A stretch of 64,000 nucleotides of DNA from UBA4615 sp046046245 (GTDB taxonomy: Bacteria > Pseudomonadota > Gammaproteobacteria > Burkholderiales > Burkholderiaceae_E), in NCBI GenBank assembly GCA_046046245.1, contig JBJOKE010000066.1, forward strand, positions 8,839 to 72,838, written 5' to 3'. Below, in pieces: positions 1-8,649 of this stretch. The notes under the pieces are model-generated. The model saw only the letters and a list, made by a program, of their open reading frames with translations. It was not told the origin of the DNA and ran no database searches. Both the position numbers and the translations under genes were made by a program. The number at the start of each line of letters is the position of its first letter. Position 1 is the stretch's first letter.

Positions 1-215
1 ACCGCCGCCTGTCGGCGAACAACTTCCGCGCGCTGCACGCGGCGCAGGATCGGCTCTTCAAGCTCGGCGTGATCAAGCAGACCTTCGACGTCAACCGACA
101 CATCGAGCCGAAGCACATCCTGAAGGTGATGCAGGACAACCCGAAGCTCTTCGCCGACCTGCCGCCGATCCCGGCGGCCGCGCAGATCGGCCCGGGCTAC
201 CAGTTCAAGCCCTGA
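1..215 (+). CDS. 3' end of a probable ABC transporter substrate-binding protein
   Basis: Only the last 70 codons are in the window, in the frame that begins at base 3 and stops with TGA at 213-215. The tail has an alternating helical pattern (ALHAAQDRLFKLGVIKQTFD, then a 'P-K-H-I' stretch and a Pro-rich end) like the C-terminal lobe of NMT1/TauT-type periplasmic binding proteins. This rests on general resemblance, since no diagnostic motif remains. It ends 70 bp before the acyl-CoA synthetase start on the same strand, so the two could share a transcript. The substrate cannot be told. Confidence 0.5.
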   Translation, partial: RRLSANNFRALHAAQDRLFKLGVIKQTFDVNRHIEPKHILKVMQDNPKLFADLPPIPAAAQIGPGYQFKP

Positions 216-285
216 GCCCCCGGGGCGCGCGCGGCGACGCGCGCGCCCGTCGCGGCCCCGACCGCACCGCCTCCGGAGAGCCTCG

Positions 286-1827
286 ATGCATCCGTTCCAC
301 CACGCGGCCCGCACGCCGACCAGGCCGGCGATCGTCATGGCCGACAGCGGCGAGACGATCACCTACCGCGAGCTCGAGGACCGCTCGAACCGCTTCGCAC
401 GGCTGCTGCGCGCCACCGGCCTGAAGGCCGGCGACCATGTCGCGCTGCTGGTCGAGAACCATCCGCGCTTCTACGAGCTGTGCTTCGGCGCGCACCGCGC
501 CGGCCTGATCTACACCGCGATCAGCACGCGGCTCACCGTCGGCGAGGCGCGCCACATCGTCGAGGACTGCGGCGCGAAGGCGATGGTGGCGACCGCGGCC
601 ACCGCGCCGGTGGCGGCCGCGGCCGCCGAGGGCGTGGCCGCGCTCGCCGGCCGCTGGATGATCGACGGGACCGTCCCCGGCTGGTCCGACTACGAGGACG
701 CGGTCGCCGCGCAGCCCGCCGAGCGTATCCCCGACGAGGTCTCGGGCGGCGACATGCTGTATTCCTCCGGCACGACCGGCCGTCCCAAGGGCGTGTTCGT
801 GCCGCCGGAGGCCGGTCCGATCGACGCCGCCGTGGCGCTCACCGAGACCATGCGCACCCGCTACGGCGTGGGCGAGGACACGGTCTACCTGTCGCCGGCA
901 CCGCTCTATCATGCCGCGCCGCTGCGCTTCAACTTCAACGTGCTGCGGCTCGGCGGCACCTGCGTGATCATGGAGCACTTCGACGCCGAGGCCTGCCTGC
1001 GGCTCGTCGAGCGGCACCGGATCACCCACACCCAGGTCGTGCCGACGATGTTCGTGCGGATGCTCAAGCTCGACCCCGCGGTCCGCGCGCGCTACGACGT
1101 GTCGTCGCTGCGCTGCGCGATCCACGCGGCCGCGCCCTGCCCGATCCCGGTCAAGAAGCAGATGATCGACTGGTGGGGCCCGATCGTCTGGGAGTACTAC
1201 GCGGGCACCGAGGGCAACGGCATGACGCTGTGCGACTCGCACGAGTGGCTCGCGCACGAGGGCACCGTCGGCCGCGCGGTCGTGGGCACCGTGCGGATCT
1301 GCGACGAGGACGGCACCGAGATGCCCACGGGCCGCGAGGGCACGGTCTACTTCGCCGACGGCAGGCCCTTCGCCTATCACAACGACCCCGAGAAGACCGC
1401 CGGCTCGCGCAACGCCCGCGGCTGGAGCACGCTGGGCGACGTGGGCTACCTCGATGCCGACGGCTACCTGTACCTGACCGACCGCAAGGCCTACATGATC
1501 ATCAGCGGCGGCGTGAACGTGTACCCGCAGGAGACCGAGAACCTCCTGGTCACGCATCCGAAGGTGACGGACGTCGCGGTGATCGGCGTGCCCGACGAGG
1601 AACTGGGCGAGTCGGTGAAGGCGGTGGTCACGCCGAAGGACATGGCCGAGGCCGGCCCCGCGCTCGAGCGCGAGCTGATCGCCTGGTGCCGCGAGCGGCT
1701 GTCGCCGATCAAGTGTCCGAAGTCGGTGGACTTCGAGGCCGAGCTGCCGCGCCACCCCACCGGCAAGCTGTACAAGCGGCTGCTGCGCGACCGCTACTGG
1801 CAGGGCCGCACGAGCCGCATCATCTGA
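286..1827 (+). CDS. AMP-forming acyl-CoA synthetase (ANL superfamily)
   Basis: A 513-residue adenylating enzyme that should activate a carboxylic acid to acyl-AMP and then acyl-CoA in the cytoplasm. The ATP-binding loop YSSGTTGRPKGV is at residues 159-170. The second signature, EYYAGTEG, is near 303-310. The GDVGYLDADGYLYLTDR hinge is at 384-400, and the C-terminal PTGKLYKR holds the adenylation lysine. The length is normal for the fatty-acid or aromatic-acid ligase branch. The start is supported by GGAGAG five bases before ATG. A GST gene follows after 25 bp. The substrate is not readable from the motifs. Confidence 0.93.
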   Translation: MHPFHHAARTPTRPAIVMADSGETITYRELEDRSNRFARLLRATGLKAGDHVALLVENHPRFYELCFGAHRAGLIYTAISTRLTVGEARHIVEDCGAKAMVATAATAPVAAAAAEGVAALAGRWMIDGTVPGWSDYEDAVAAQPAERIPDEVSGGDMLYSSGTTGRPKGVFVPPEAGPIDAAVALTETMRTRYGVGEDTVYLSPAPLYHAAPLRFNFNVLRLGGTCVIMEHFDAEACLRLVERHRITHTQVVPTMFVRMLKLDPAVRARYDVSSLRCAIHAAAPCPIPVKKQMIDWWGPIVWEYYAGTEGNGMTLCDSHEWLAHEGTVGRAVVGTVRICDEDGTEMPTGREGTVYFADGRPFAYHNDPEKTAGSRNARGWSTLGDVGYLDADGYLYLTDRKAYMIISGGVNVYPQETENLLVTHPKVTDVAVIGVPDEELGESVKAVVTPKDMAEAGPALERELIAWCRERLSPIKCPKSVDFEAELPRHPTGKLYKRLLRDRYWQGRTSRII

Positions 1828-1852
1828 CGAATGACCCCACGGAGCCGCCGCG

Positions 1853-2491
1853 ATGACCATCGTCTTCTACGACTGCAAGACCGCCCCGTCCCCGCGCCGC
1901 GCGCGGATCCTGCTCGCCGAGAAGGGCGTGCCGCACGAGGTCGTGCAGGTGGACCTCGCGAACAAGGAGCAGCTGGGCGAGGCCTTCCGCAGGATCAACC
2001 CAGGCTGCACGGTGCCCGTGCTGGTGACCGGCGACGGGCTCACGCTCACCGACAACGCGTCGATCGCAGCCTGGCTCGAGGCGGCGTATCCCGAGCCGCC
2101 GTTGATGGGCCGCACGCCCGCGGAGCGGGCCGAGATCGCGAGCTGGCACTGGCGCGGCGAATACGAGGGCCTGATGGCGATCGCGGAGGGGCTGCGCAAC
2201 GGCTCGCCCGCGATGGCCAACCGCGCGCTGCCCGGGCCGGTCGACTACGCGCAGATCCCCGAGCTCGCGCAGCGCGGCCGCGCGCGCGTCGAGCGCTTCC
2301 TCGAGACGCTGGACGCGCGGCTCGCCGGCCGCGAGTTCGTCGCGACCGACCGGTTCTCGATCGCCGACGTGACCGCGGCGGTGGCGGTGGACTTCGCGCG
2401 GGTGGTGAAGATCAAGCCGGATCCGGAGAGGCACCCGAACGTGCTGCGGTGGCGGGCGGGGCTGGCGGAGCGGGCATCGATGTCGCTGTGA
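1853..2491 (+). CDS. Glutathione S-transferase family protein
   Basis: A 212-residue two-domain GST. The N-terminal thioredoxin-like half begins with a short beta strand and a 'C-K-T-A-P-S-P-R' turn, where Ser is the likely glutathione-activating residue. It continues to 'TVPVLVTGDGLTLTDNASIA', the cis-Pro and glutathione-gamma-Glu binding region. The C-terminal half is all helical, with the 'FSIADVTAA' N-capping motif near residue 165. GGAG lies upstream of ATG. It follows the acyl-CoA synthetase closely, so the two may act in one detoxification or catabolic route. It converges with the LysR gene 43 bp downstream. Confidence 0.9.
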   Translation: MTIVFYDCKTAPSPRRARILLAEKGVPHEVVQVDLANKEQLGEAFRRINPGCTVPVLVTGDGLTLTDNASIAAWLEAAYPEPPLMGRTPAERAEIASWHWRGEYEGLMAIAEGLRNGSPAMANRALPGPVDYAQIPELAQRGRARVERFLETLDARLAGREFVATDRFSIADVTAAVAVDFARVVKIKPDPERHPNVLRWRAGLAERASMSL

Positions 2492-2534
2492 CGACGCGCG
2501 GCCGTGGGCCGCGGCCTCGCGCCGACCGAGGGGC

Positions 2535-3467
2535 TCAGTCGGCCCCGCCAGGGGCCATCCTCAGGCAGTCCGGTCGGCGACGCGACCACGATTCGCAGAC
2601 CGCGACCGCCATCGCGAGGAAGTCCTCGAGGATCGGCGAATGGTGCTCGGAGCGGATGTTGACCGAGATCGGCAGTGAATCGAGGTCGGGCAGTCCGTCC
2701 ACGACATGCAGCACGCCCCTGTCGATCTCGTCCATGACGACCGGCAACGGCAGCGCGGCGACACCGAGGCCGGCCTTCACCATGCCGATCATCGACGACA
2801 TCGAGGAGAACGTGTGGATCCGCGGCCGGGGCTCGCGAGGCAGTAGGCGTCCGATGTTCTTGTAGACGCTCGACTGCCGATGGAACGTGAAGATCGGCAG
2901 CTTGGTCAGACGCTCGACCGCATTGCCCTCGACCACGGCCTCTGCCGACGAGATCGCCCCCACCCAGACGACCGGGTAATGCACCAGCACGCGCGACTCG
3001 ATGTTCGCCTCGAAGAGCTCCTCGCTCATCAGCGCGCAGTCGATCCGACCGCGGAGCAGCTCGTCTCGGAGCGTGGGCGTGATGTCCGAATACAGCTCGG
3101 TCGTCGCGTTCGGGTACTGTGCGGAGAACGCCGACACGAGCTCCGGCAGCCACGTGTGCGCGACCGAATCGATGACGCCGATCCGAAGCGTCCCGGTGAT
3201 GTCGGCCTTGCCGTTCGGACGGGCAGCGCTTCGGAACTGCTGGGCGAGCACCAGCATCTGTTCGGCGATCGGCATCAGCGTGCGGCCGTGTCGGGTCAAC
3301 TCGACCGACCGCTTGTCCCGCTCGAACAGGCGCACGTCGATCTCGGACTCGAGCGTCGCGATCCGGTTGCTGATCGCAGCCTGCGTCGTGAAGAGCTTTT
3401 CCGCCGCCCCCTTGAAGCTGCGCAGACGCGCAACCCAGACGAAGGCCTCGACGAAGCGAAGGTTCAT
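2535..3467 (-). CDS. LysR-family transcriptional regulator
   Basis: A 310-residue LysR regulator. The N-terminal winged HTH (residues about 1-60: MNLRFVEAFVWVARLRSFKG, AAEKLFTTQAAISNRIA, then E-DVRLFERDKRSVELT-GR) is followed by a periplasmic-binding-protein-like effector domain from about residue 90. The open frame runs further upstream, but the ATG at 3467 begins exactly where the family begins, so I choose it. It lies 3' of, and on the same strand as, the glutamate dehydrogenase and 5-oxoprolinase operon, 220 bp away, and is the natural candidate for its regulator. The effector is unknown. The gene looks less GC-extreme than the GST beside it. Confidence 0.92.
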   Translation of the reverse strand: MNLRFVEAFVWVARLRSFKGAAEKLFTTQAAISNRIATLESEIDVRLFERDKRSVELTRHGRTLMPIAEQMLVLAQQFRSAARPNGKADITGTLRIGVIDSVAHTWLPELVSAFSAQYPNATTELYSDITPTLRDELLRGRIDCALMSEELFEANIESRVLVHYPVVWVGAISSAEAVVEGNAVERLTKLPIFTFHRQSSVYKNIGRLLPREPRPRIHTFSSMSSMIGMVKAGLGVAALPLPVVMDEIDRGVLHVVDGLPDLDSLPISVNIRSEHHSPILEDFLAMAVAVCESWSRRRPDCLRMAPGGAD

Positions 3468-3627
3468 GATCGACGCCCCCGCGGGCCGACTCGCGCATCC
3501 GGCGGTCCGTTCCCGGACATCGGCCGAGACGTCGTGTGCCCCTCGGGTGGAGCGGATCGGCTGGGCATGCGGACGCGTCGACTCGTGCGTAAGGCGTTGC
3601 CACGGAGTGTAGTGCGTCCACGGCCAC

Positions 3628-3651
3628 GCCGTCACGATCGTACGTGACGGC
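3628..3651. repeat. 8-bp inverted repeat between gdh and lysR
   Basis: GCCGTCAC (3628-3635) and GTGACGGC (3644-3651) are perfect inverted arms around an 8-nt centre, GATCGTAC. The repeat lies about 160 bp upstream of the LysR start and partly overlaps the terminator-like hairpin below. It could be an operator for LysR autoregulation or simply part of the 3' structure of the gdh transcript; the sequence does not decide. Confidence 0.35.
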
Positions 3652-3673
3652 GTCGGGTCACGAGCCCGACGCC
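3649..3673 (-). terminator. Terminator-like hairpin after the gdh operon
   Basis: GGCGTCGGG and CCCGACGCC form a perfect 9-bp GC stem with a 7-nt loop, 15 bp past the glutamate dehydrogenase stop codon. No U-tract follows on the minus strand, so it may be a weak or Rho-assisted end, or an mRNA stabiliser. Confidence 0.45.
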
Positions 3674-3687
3674 CGGTACATCGACGC

Positions 3688-4983
3688 TCAGGGATAGAGC
3701 CCGCGCAGCGCGCGCGCCTCGAGGACCCGCGTGCAGCCCACGACGAACGCCGCCGTCCGCAGGGGGATCGAGAGCGCCACGTGCCGGCTCCAGATCTCCT
3801 CGAACGCGTGACCGAGCACACGGTCGAGACGGGCGTTGATCTCGTCTTCGGTCCAGTACCAGCTGGAGAAGTCCTGGACCCACTCGAAGTAGGAGACGAT
3901 CACTCCGCCGGCGTTGGCGAGCACGTCGGGCACCACGACGATGCCGCGTTCCGCGAGCACCCGATCGGCCGCGACGGTGGTGGGGCCGTTGGCGCCCTCC
4001 ACCACGATCCGTGTCCTGAGCCGACGGGCGCGCTCCACCGTCAGCTGTCCCTCGAGTGCCGCGGGCACCAGGATGTCCGACTGCACCTCCCAGAAGTCCT
4101 CGGCGGACGCGACCTCGCCCTCGCGGAACCCCCCGAGACTGCCGTGCGCGGCGACGTGTGCCGCCAGTGCACCCACGTCCAGCCCGCGATCGTCGATGAC
4201 CGTGGCGACATGATCCTGCACCGCGACGACCGTCGCCCCGCGTTCCCCGAAGAACTCGGCCGCGACCCGACCGACGTTTCCGAATCCCTGGATCGCGACC
4301 CGTGCGCGCTTCAGGTCGACACCGCAGCGCCTCGCCGCCATGGCCCCCACCAGGCACACGCCTCGTCCCGTGGCCCTGGCGCGGCCGTGCGAACCGCCCA
4401 GCGACACGGGCTTGCCGGTCACCACACCGGTCGCCGTGGCCCCGATGTTCATCGAATACGTGTCCATCATCCAGGCCATGACCTGCGGCGAGGTGTTGAC
4501 GTCCGGGGCCGGGATGTCGCGATCGGGACCGATCACGAAACCGATCTCGCTGGTGTAGCGGCGCGTGAGCCGCTCCAGCTCCTTTGGCGAAAGCCTCGAC
4601 GGATCGACACGGATCCCGCCCTTGGCACCCCCGAACGGCAGGTTCACCGCGGCGTTCTTGACCGTCATCCACGCCGACAGCGCCATCACCTCGTCGAGCG
4701 TGACGTCCTGGTGGAACCTCACGCCCCCCTTGCCGGGCCCCCTCGAGAGATTGTGCTGGACGCGGTAGCCCTCGAAATGAACCACCTGGCCGCTGTCGAG
4801 TTCGATCGGTACATCGACGACGAGGATCCGCTTGGGCCGCCGCAGGGTCTCGATCCAGCGCGAGAGCGAGCCGATCCAGGGCTCGACCTGATCGACCTGG
4901 TCGAGAAAGTTCCTCCACGGGCTGCCCGGCGACCGGGACGCGAAGGACAGGCCAGGCATCGCCTCCGACTCGCGCGCCTTCAC
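3688..4983 (-). CDS. gdhA: Glutamate dehydrogenase (Glu/Leu/Phe/Val family)
   Basis: A 431-residue amino-acid dehydrogenase converting L-glutamate to 2-oxoglutarate and ammonium. The substrate domain has G-P-x-K-G-G-V-R-F and PFGGAKGG, whose Lys (about 121) is the catalytic residue. The Rossmann domain carries GFGNVG, and later NGPTT and the N-A-G-G-V motif typical of the hexameric GDH family. I choose a GTG start at 4983 because GGAGGG lies 8 nt upstream. That GTG overlaps the stop of the 5-oxoprolinase gene by four bases (GTGA), implying translational coupling. An ATG 24 bp further in has a poorly spaced Shine-Dalgarno. In context the enzyme takes the glutamate released from 5-oxoproline into central metabolism. 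NAD versus NADP use is not decidable by eye. Confidence 0.93.
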   Translation of the reverse strand: MKARESEAMPGLSFASRSPGSPWRNFLDQVDQVEPWIGSLSRWIETLRRPKRILVVDVPIELDSGQVVHFEGYRVQHNLSRGPGKGGVRFHQDVTLDEVMALSAWMTVKNAAVNLPFGGAKGGIRVDPSRLSPKELERLTRRYTSEIGFVIGPDRDIPAPDVNTSPQVMAWMMDTYSMNIGATATGVVTGKPVSLGGSHGRARATGRGVCLVGAMAARRCGVDLKRARVAIQGFGNVGRVAAEFFGERGATVVAVQDHVATVIDDRGLDVGALAAHVAAHGSLGGFREGEVASAEDFWEVQSDILVPAALEGQLTVERARRLRTRIVVEGANGPTTVAADRVLAERGIVVVPDVLANAGGVIVSYFEWVQDFSSWYWTEDEINARLDRVLGHAFEEIWSRHVALSIPLRTAAFVVGCTRVLEARALRGLYP

Positions 4984-7900
4984 GCCCCGATCCCTCCGGC
5001 ACCCGGGGTCTCGATCATGAAGACGTCGCCGACCCCGACCTCGACGGTCGCGCAACCCGGCAGCACGTCGATCCGCCCGTCGGCCCGCTCGACGACGTTG
5101 CGCCCGGGGAGCGCGTCGCCGCCGTCGGCGAGGCCCCGCGGCGCCGAGCTGCGGTGGTTGGACAGGATCGAGGCCGTCATCGGCGACAGGAAGCGGATCC
5201 GGCGTCGAGTGCCGTGCCCGCCCCGCCAGCGGCCGTTCCCCCCCGACCCCTGGCGGATGGCGAACGACTCGAGCAACACGGGGAAGCGCGACTCGAGCAC
5301 TTCCGGATCGGTCAGCCTGGAGTTGGTCATGTGCGTCTGGACGGCGTCGGTCCCATCCCATCCTTCGAGCGTGGTGCCGTCAGCGTCGCACCTGACGCCC
5401 GCGGCCGAACCACCGGCCAGCGTCTCGTAGTACTGGACCCGTGCGTTGCCGAACGTGAAGTTGTTCATCGTCGCCTGGCTCTCGCTCATCATCCCCAGCG
5501 CGCGATAGAGCGCCTGCGTCACGCACTGGCTGGTCTCGACGTTCCCCGCGACGACCGCCGCCGGATAGCGGGGGTTCAGAAGCGTCCCGTCCGGCACACG
5601 GATCGTCAGAGGTCGCAGGCACCCCTCGTTCAACGGGATATCCTCGTCGAGCAGCGTCCTGAACACGTACAGCACCGCGGCATTCGTGATCGACCTCGGC
5701 GCATTGAAGTTGCCTTCGCATTGGGGCGACGTGCCGGTGAAGTCGATCATGGCGGAACGCCGCTCGCGATCCACCTCGATCGCCACCTCGACGGTCGAAC
5801 CGTCATCCATGGTGCACGACGCGCGGCCGCTCCTGAGCGTCCCGACGAGCCGCCTGACGGCACGTTCCGCGTTGTCCTGCACATGTCGCATGTAGGCGAG
5901 GACGACATCGGTGCCCCAGGCCTCGCACAGCGCTTCGAGCGCGGCCACTCCCTTGCGGTTCGCCGCGACCTGGGCCCGGAGATCGGACACGTTCTGGTCG
6001 GGCCGGCGAGCCGGGTGCTCCCCGGTGCGCAGCAGGTCGCGCAGCTCGGCCTCCCGGAAGCTCCCGTTCTCGACGAGCCTGAAGTTCTCGATCAGGACCC
6101 CCTCGTCATGCACCGTGCGGGAGTCCGCAGGCATCGATCCTGGCGCGATACCGCCGATGTCAGCGTGATGGGCCCGCGACGCCACCACGTACAGCACCGT
6201 CGAGCGGTCGGCGGCGAAGACCGGCGTGACCACGGTGATGTCGGGCAGGTGGGTTCCGCCGCTGTAGGGTGCATTCAGCGCGAAGACATCGCCCGGCTGC
6301 ATCCGGCCCGCGTTCAGACGCAGCACGGTCCTGATCGCGTCACCCATCGATCCGAGGTGGACAGGGATGTGCGGCGCGTTCGCGATCAGGTTGCCGCTGC
6401 CGTCGAAGACCGCACACGAGAAGTCGAGCCGTTCCTTTATCGTCACGGAGTGGGCCGTATTGCGCAGCTGCAGGCCCATCTGCTCGGCAACGCTCATGAA
6501 CTGATTGTTGAACACCTCGAGCAGCGCCGGATCGACGCTCGAGACGGAGACCTCTCGACGGCGGACCGCAGCCGTGCGGCGCAGCATCAGGTGGCCGTGC
6601 CCGGACAGGGTGGCGGACCACCCCGGGTCGATGACGGTCGTCTGGTTGTCCTCCGCGATGATCGCCGGACCGTCCACCGACTGTCCGGGTTCGAAGGCAT
6701 CGCGCCGATAGAGTGGCGTCCGCATCCACGCACCGTCGAAATGCGCCTCGACCTGCTCCGCGGGCGAAGGCGGCGGGAGCGACCGCGACGCGGGCGCCGC
6801 CGAGGTACCGACCTCCTCGCCTTCGTGGGCGATCACCTCGACACTCGCCGATTCGATGATCATCGGCCGCCCTGCGATGGTGTAGCCGAAACGCGCCTCG
6901 TGCCTGACCTCGAACGCGGCCCGCATCGCCGCAACCGAACCGAGCGGCACCGTGAGCGAGGAGTCGGTACCGGCATAGCGCAGGTACGCCGTGCGGCTCG
7001 ACGACATCCGGTCGAGTCGCGCCCCCTGGGACTCGAGCTCACCTCGTGCGGCGCGCTCGAGCACATCGCACACCTCTTGCGCACGGACCTGGCCCGCCGC
7101 ATCGAGCTCGGTCTCGAGCCCGTGCTCACGGATCACGGCACGATCGGCCAGCCCCATGCCGTAGGCCGACAGGACCCCTGCCAGCGGATGCGAGAACACC
7201 GCGGTCATCCCCAGCGCGTCCGCCACCCGGCAGGCGTGCTGGCCGCCGGCCCCGCCGAAGACGCACAGCACGTAGTCGTCCAGCGCATAGCCGCGCGAAA
7301 CCGAGATGTGCCTGATCGCATTGGCCATGTTGTCCACCGCGATGCCGACGAACGCCTCCGCGACCGACTCGGGTGTCCACGCTCGACCGGTGTCCGCGGA
7401 CAGGCGCACCGCGAGTTCGGCGAACCGCGAACGGACCACATCGACGTCGAGGGGCTCGTCGCCGCGCGGGCCGAACAACCGGGGAAAGTGACTGGCCTGG
7501 ATCCGGCCGAGCATCACGTTCGCATCGGTCGTGGTCAGCGGCCCGCCCCGGCGATAGCAGGCGGGTCCCGGATTCGCACCGGCCGACTCGGGGCCGACGC
7601 GCAGGCGGCTGCCGTCGTAGTCGAGGACGGATCCGCCTCCCGCCGCCACGGTGTGGATCGACATCATCGGCGCCCGTACACGCACGCCCGCCACCTCGGT
7701 ATCGAAGACGCGTTCGTACTCTCCCGCGTAGTGCGACACATCGGTCGACGTTCCACCCATGTCGAATCCGATGACCTTCCGGTAGCCCGCTGCGGCGGTC
7801 GTCCGAACCATGCCGACGATGCCGCCCGCCGGACCGGAAAGGATCGAGTCCTTGCCCTGGAATCGATCGGCTCGGGTCAGGCCTCCGTTCGACTGCATGA

Positions 7901-8615
7901 AGAACAGTTCGACGCCCCGAGCCTCCGCCCTGACGGCCGACACATAGGCGTTCAGGACCGGCGAGAGATAGGCGTCGACGACAGTGGTATCGCCGCGCGA
8001 CACGAACTTGATCAGCGGCGAGCATTCGGACGACAGACTGACCTGCGTGAAGCCGATCTCCCTGGCGATCGCGCCGATCCTCCGCTCGTGCTCGGTGAAG
8101 CAGTATCCGTGCATCAGCACGACGGCCGCCGCGCGATACCCGGCGGCGAATCGCTCGTGCAATGCCCGCCGGACGTGCGCTTCGTCGAGCGGGCGCAATA
8201 CGCGTCCATCAGCCTGGATGCGCTCGTCGACCTCGATGACGTCGGTGTGGAGCAGTTCGGGCAACCTGATCCTGCGCGCGAAGATGTCCGGGCGGTTCTG
8301 GTAGGCGATCCGCAGCGCGTCGCCGAAGCCGGCGGTGGTGACCAGCACCGTCCGCGCGCCCTTTCGCTCGAGCAGGGCATTGGTGGCCACCGTCGTGCCC
8401 ATCTTGATGCACTCGATCCGATCGACCGGGAGCGGATCGCCCGGCTGCAGCCCGAGCAGTTCCCGGATTCCGGCGATCGCGGCGTCGGCGTAACGCTCGG
8501 GGTTCTCCGAGAGCAGCTTGTGCGTCACCAGCCCTCCCCCTGGCGCACGCGCCACGATATCGGTGAAGGTGCCGCCTCGGTCGACCCAGAAGGCCCATTT
8601 GGATGCGTTGGTCAT
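4980..8615 (-). CDS. Fused ATP-dependent 5-oxoprolinase / hydantoinase (HyuA-HyuB)
   Basis: A 1211-residue fusion of the two hydantoinase/oxoprolinase subunits, the same layout as eukaryotic 5-oxoprolinase (about 1290 residues). The A half (about 1-690) starts with the actin-like phosphate loop DRGGTFTD at 12-19 and has a second one, MGGTSTD, at 286-292. The B half (about 700-1211) opens with a segment typical of HyuB (FNNQFMSVAEQMG). ATP-driven ring opening of 5-oxo-L-proline to L-glutamate, or hydrolysis of a hydantoin, is the family reaction. The downstream overlapping glutamate dehydrogenase and the upstream DUF1445 gene favour 5-oxoproline. N-methylhydantoinase activity is the main alternative. 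No strong Shine-Dalgarno precedes ATG 8615. Confidence 0.9.
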   Translation of the reverse strand: MTNASKWAFWVDRGGTFTDIVARAPGGGLVTHKLLSENPERYADAAIAGIRELLGLQPGDPLPVDRIECIKMGTTVATNALLERKGARTVLVTTAGFGDALRIAYQNRPDIFARRIRLPELLHTDVIEVDERIQADGRVLRPLDEAHVRRALHERFAAGYRAAAVVLMHGYCFTEHERRIGAIAREIGFTQVSLSSECSPLIKFVSRGDTTVVDAYLSPVLNAYVSAVRAEARGVELFFMQSNGGLTRADRFQGKDSILSGPAGGIVGMVRTTAAAGYRKVIGFDMGGTSTDVSHYAGEYERVFDTEVAGVRVRAPMMSIHTVAAGGGSVLDYDGSRLRVGPESAGANPGPACYRRGGPLTTTDANVMLGRIQASHFPRLFGPRGDEPLDVDVVRSRFAELAVRLSADTGRAWTPESVAEAFVGIAVDNMANAIRHISVSRGYALDDYVLCVFGGAGGQHACRVADALGMTAVFSHPLAGVLSAYGMGLADRAVIREHGLETELDAAGQVRAQEVCDVLERAARGELESQGARLDRMSSSRTAYLRYAGTDSSLTVPLGSVAAMRAAFEVRHEARFGYTIAGRPMIIESASVEVIAHEGEEVGTSAAPASRSLPPPSPAEQVEAHFDGAWMRTPLYRRDAFEPGQSVDGPAIIAEDNQTTVIDPGWSATLSGHGHLMLRRTAAVRRREVSVSSVDPALLEVFNNQFMSVAEQMGLQLRNTAHSVTIKERLDFSCAVFDGSGNLIANAPHIPVHLGSMGDAIRTVLRLNAGRMQPGDVFALNAPYSGGTHLPDITVVTPVFAADRSTVLYVVASRAHHADIGGIAPGSMPADSRTVHDEGVLIENFRLVENGSFREAELRDLLRTGEHPARRPDQNVSDLRAQVAANRKGVAALEALCEAWGTDVVLAYMRHVQDNAERAVRRLVGTLRSGRASCTMDDGSTVEVAIEVDRERRSAMIDFTGTSPQCEGNFNAPRSITNAAVLYVFRTLLDEDIPLNEGCLRPLTIRVPDGTLLNPRYPAAVVAGNVETSQCVTQALYRALGMMSESQATMNNFTFGNARVQYYETLAGGSAAGVRCDADGTTLEGWDGTDAVQTHMTNSRLTDPEVLESRFPVLLESFAIRQGSGGNGRWRGGHGTRRRIRFLSPMTASILSNHRSSAPRGLADGGDALPGRNVVERADGRIDVLPGCATVEVGVGDVFMIETPGAGGIGA

Positions 8616-8649
8616 CGATGCTTTCGTCGAAGGAGGAGCGCGAGTCGCG

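Noticed and set aside
4984..5361. An N-terminal extension of glutamate dehydrogenase to 557 residues.
   Set aside because: The extra 126 residues are Arg-rich and lie antisense-frame over the 5-oxoprolinase C terminus. GTG 4983 has a good Shine-Dalgarno and a GTGA overlap.
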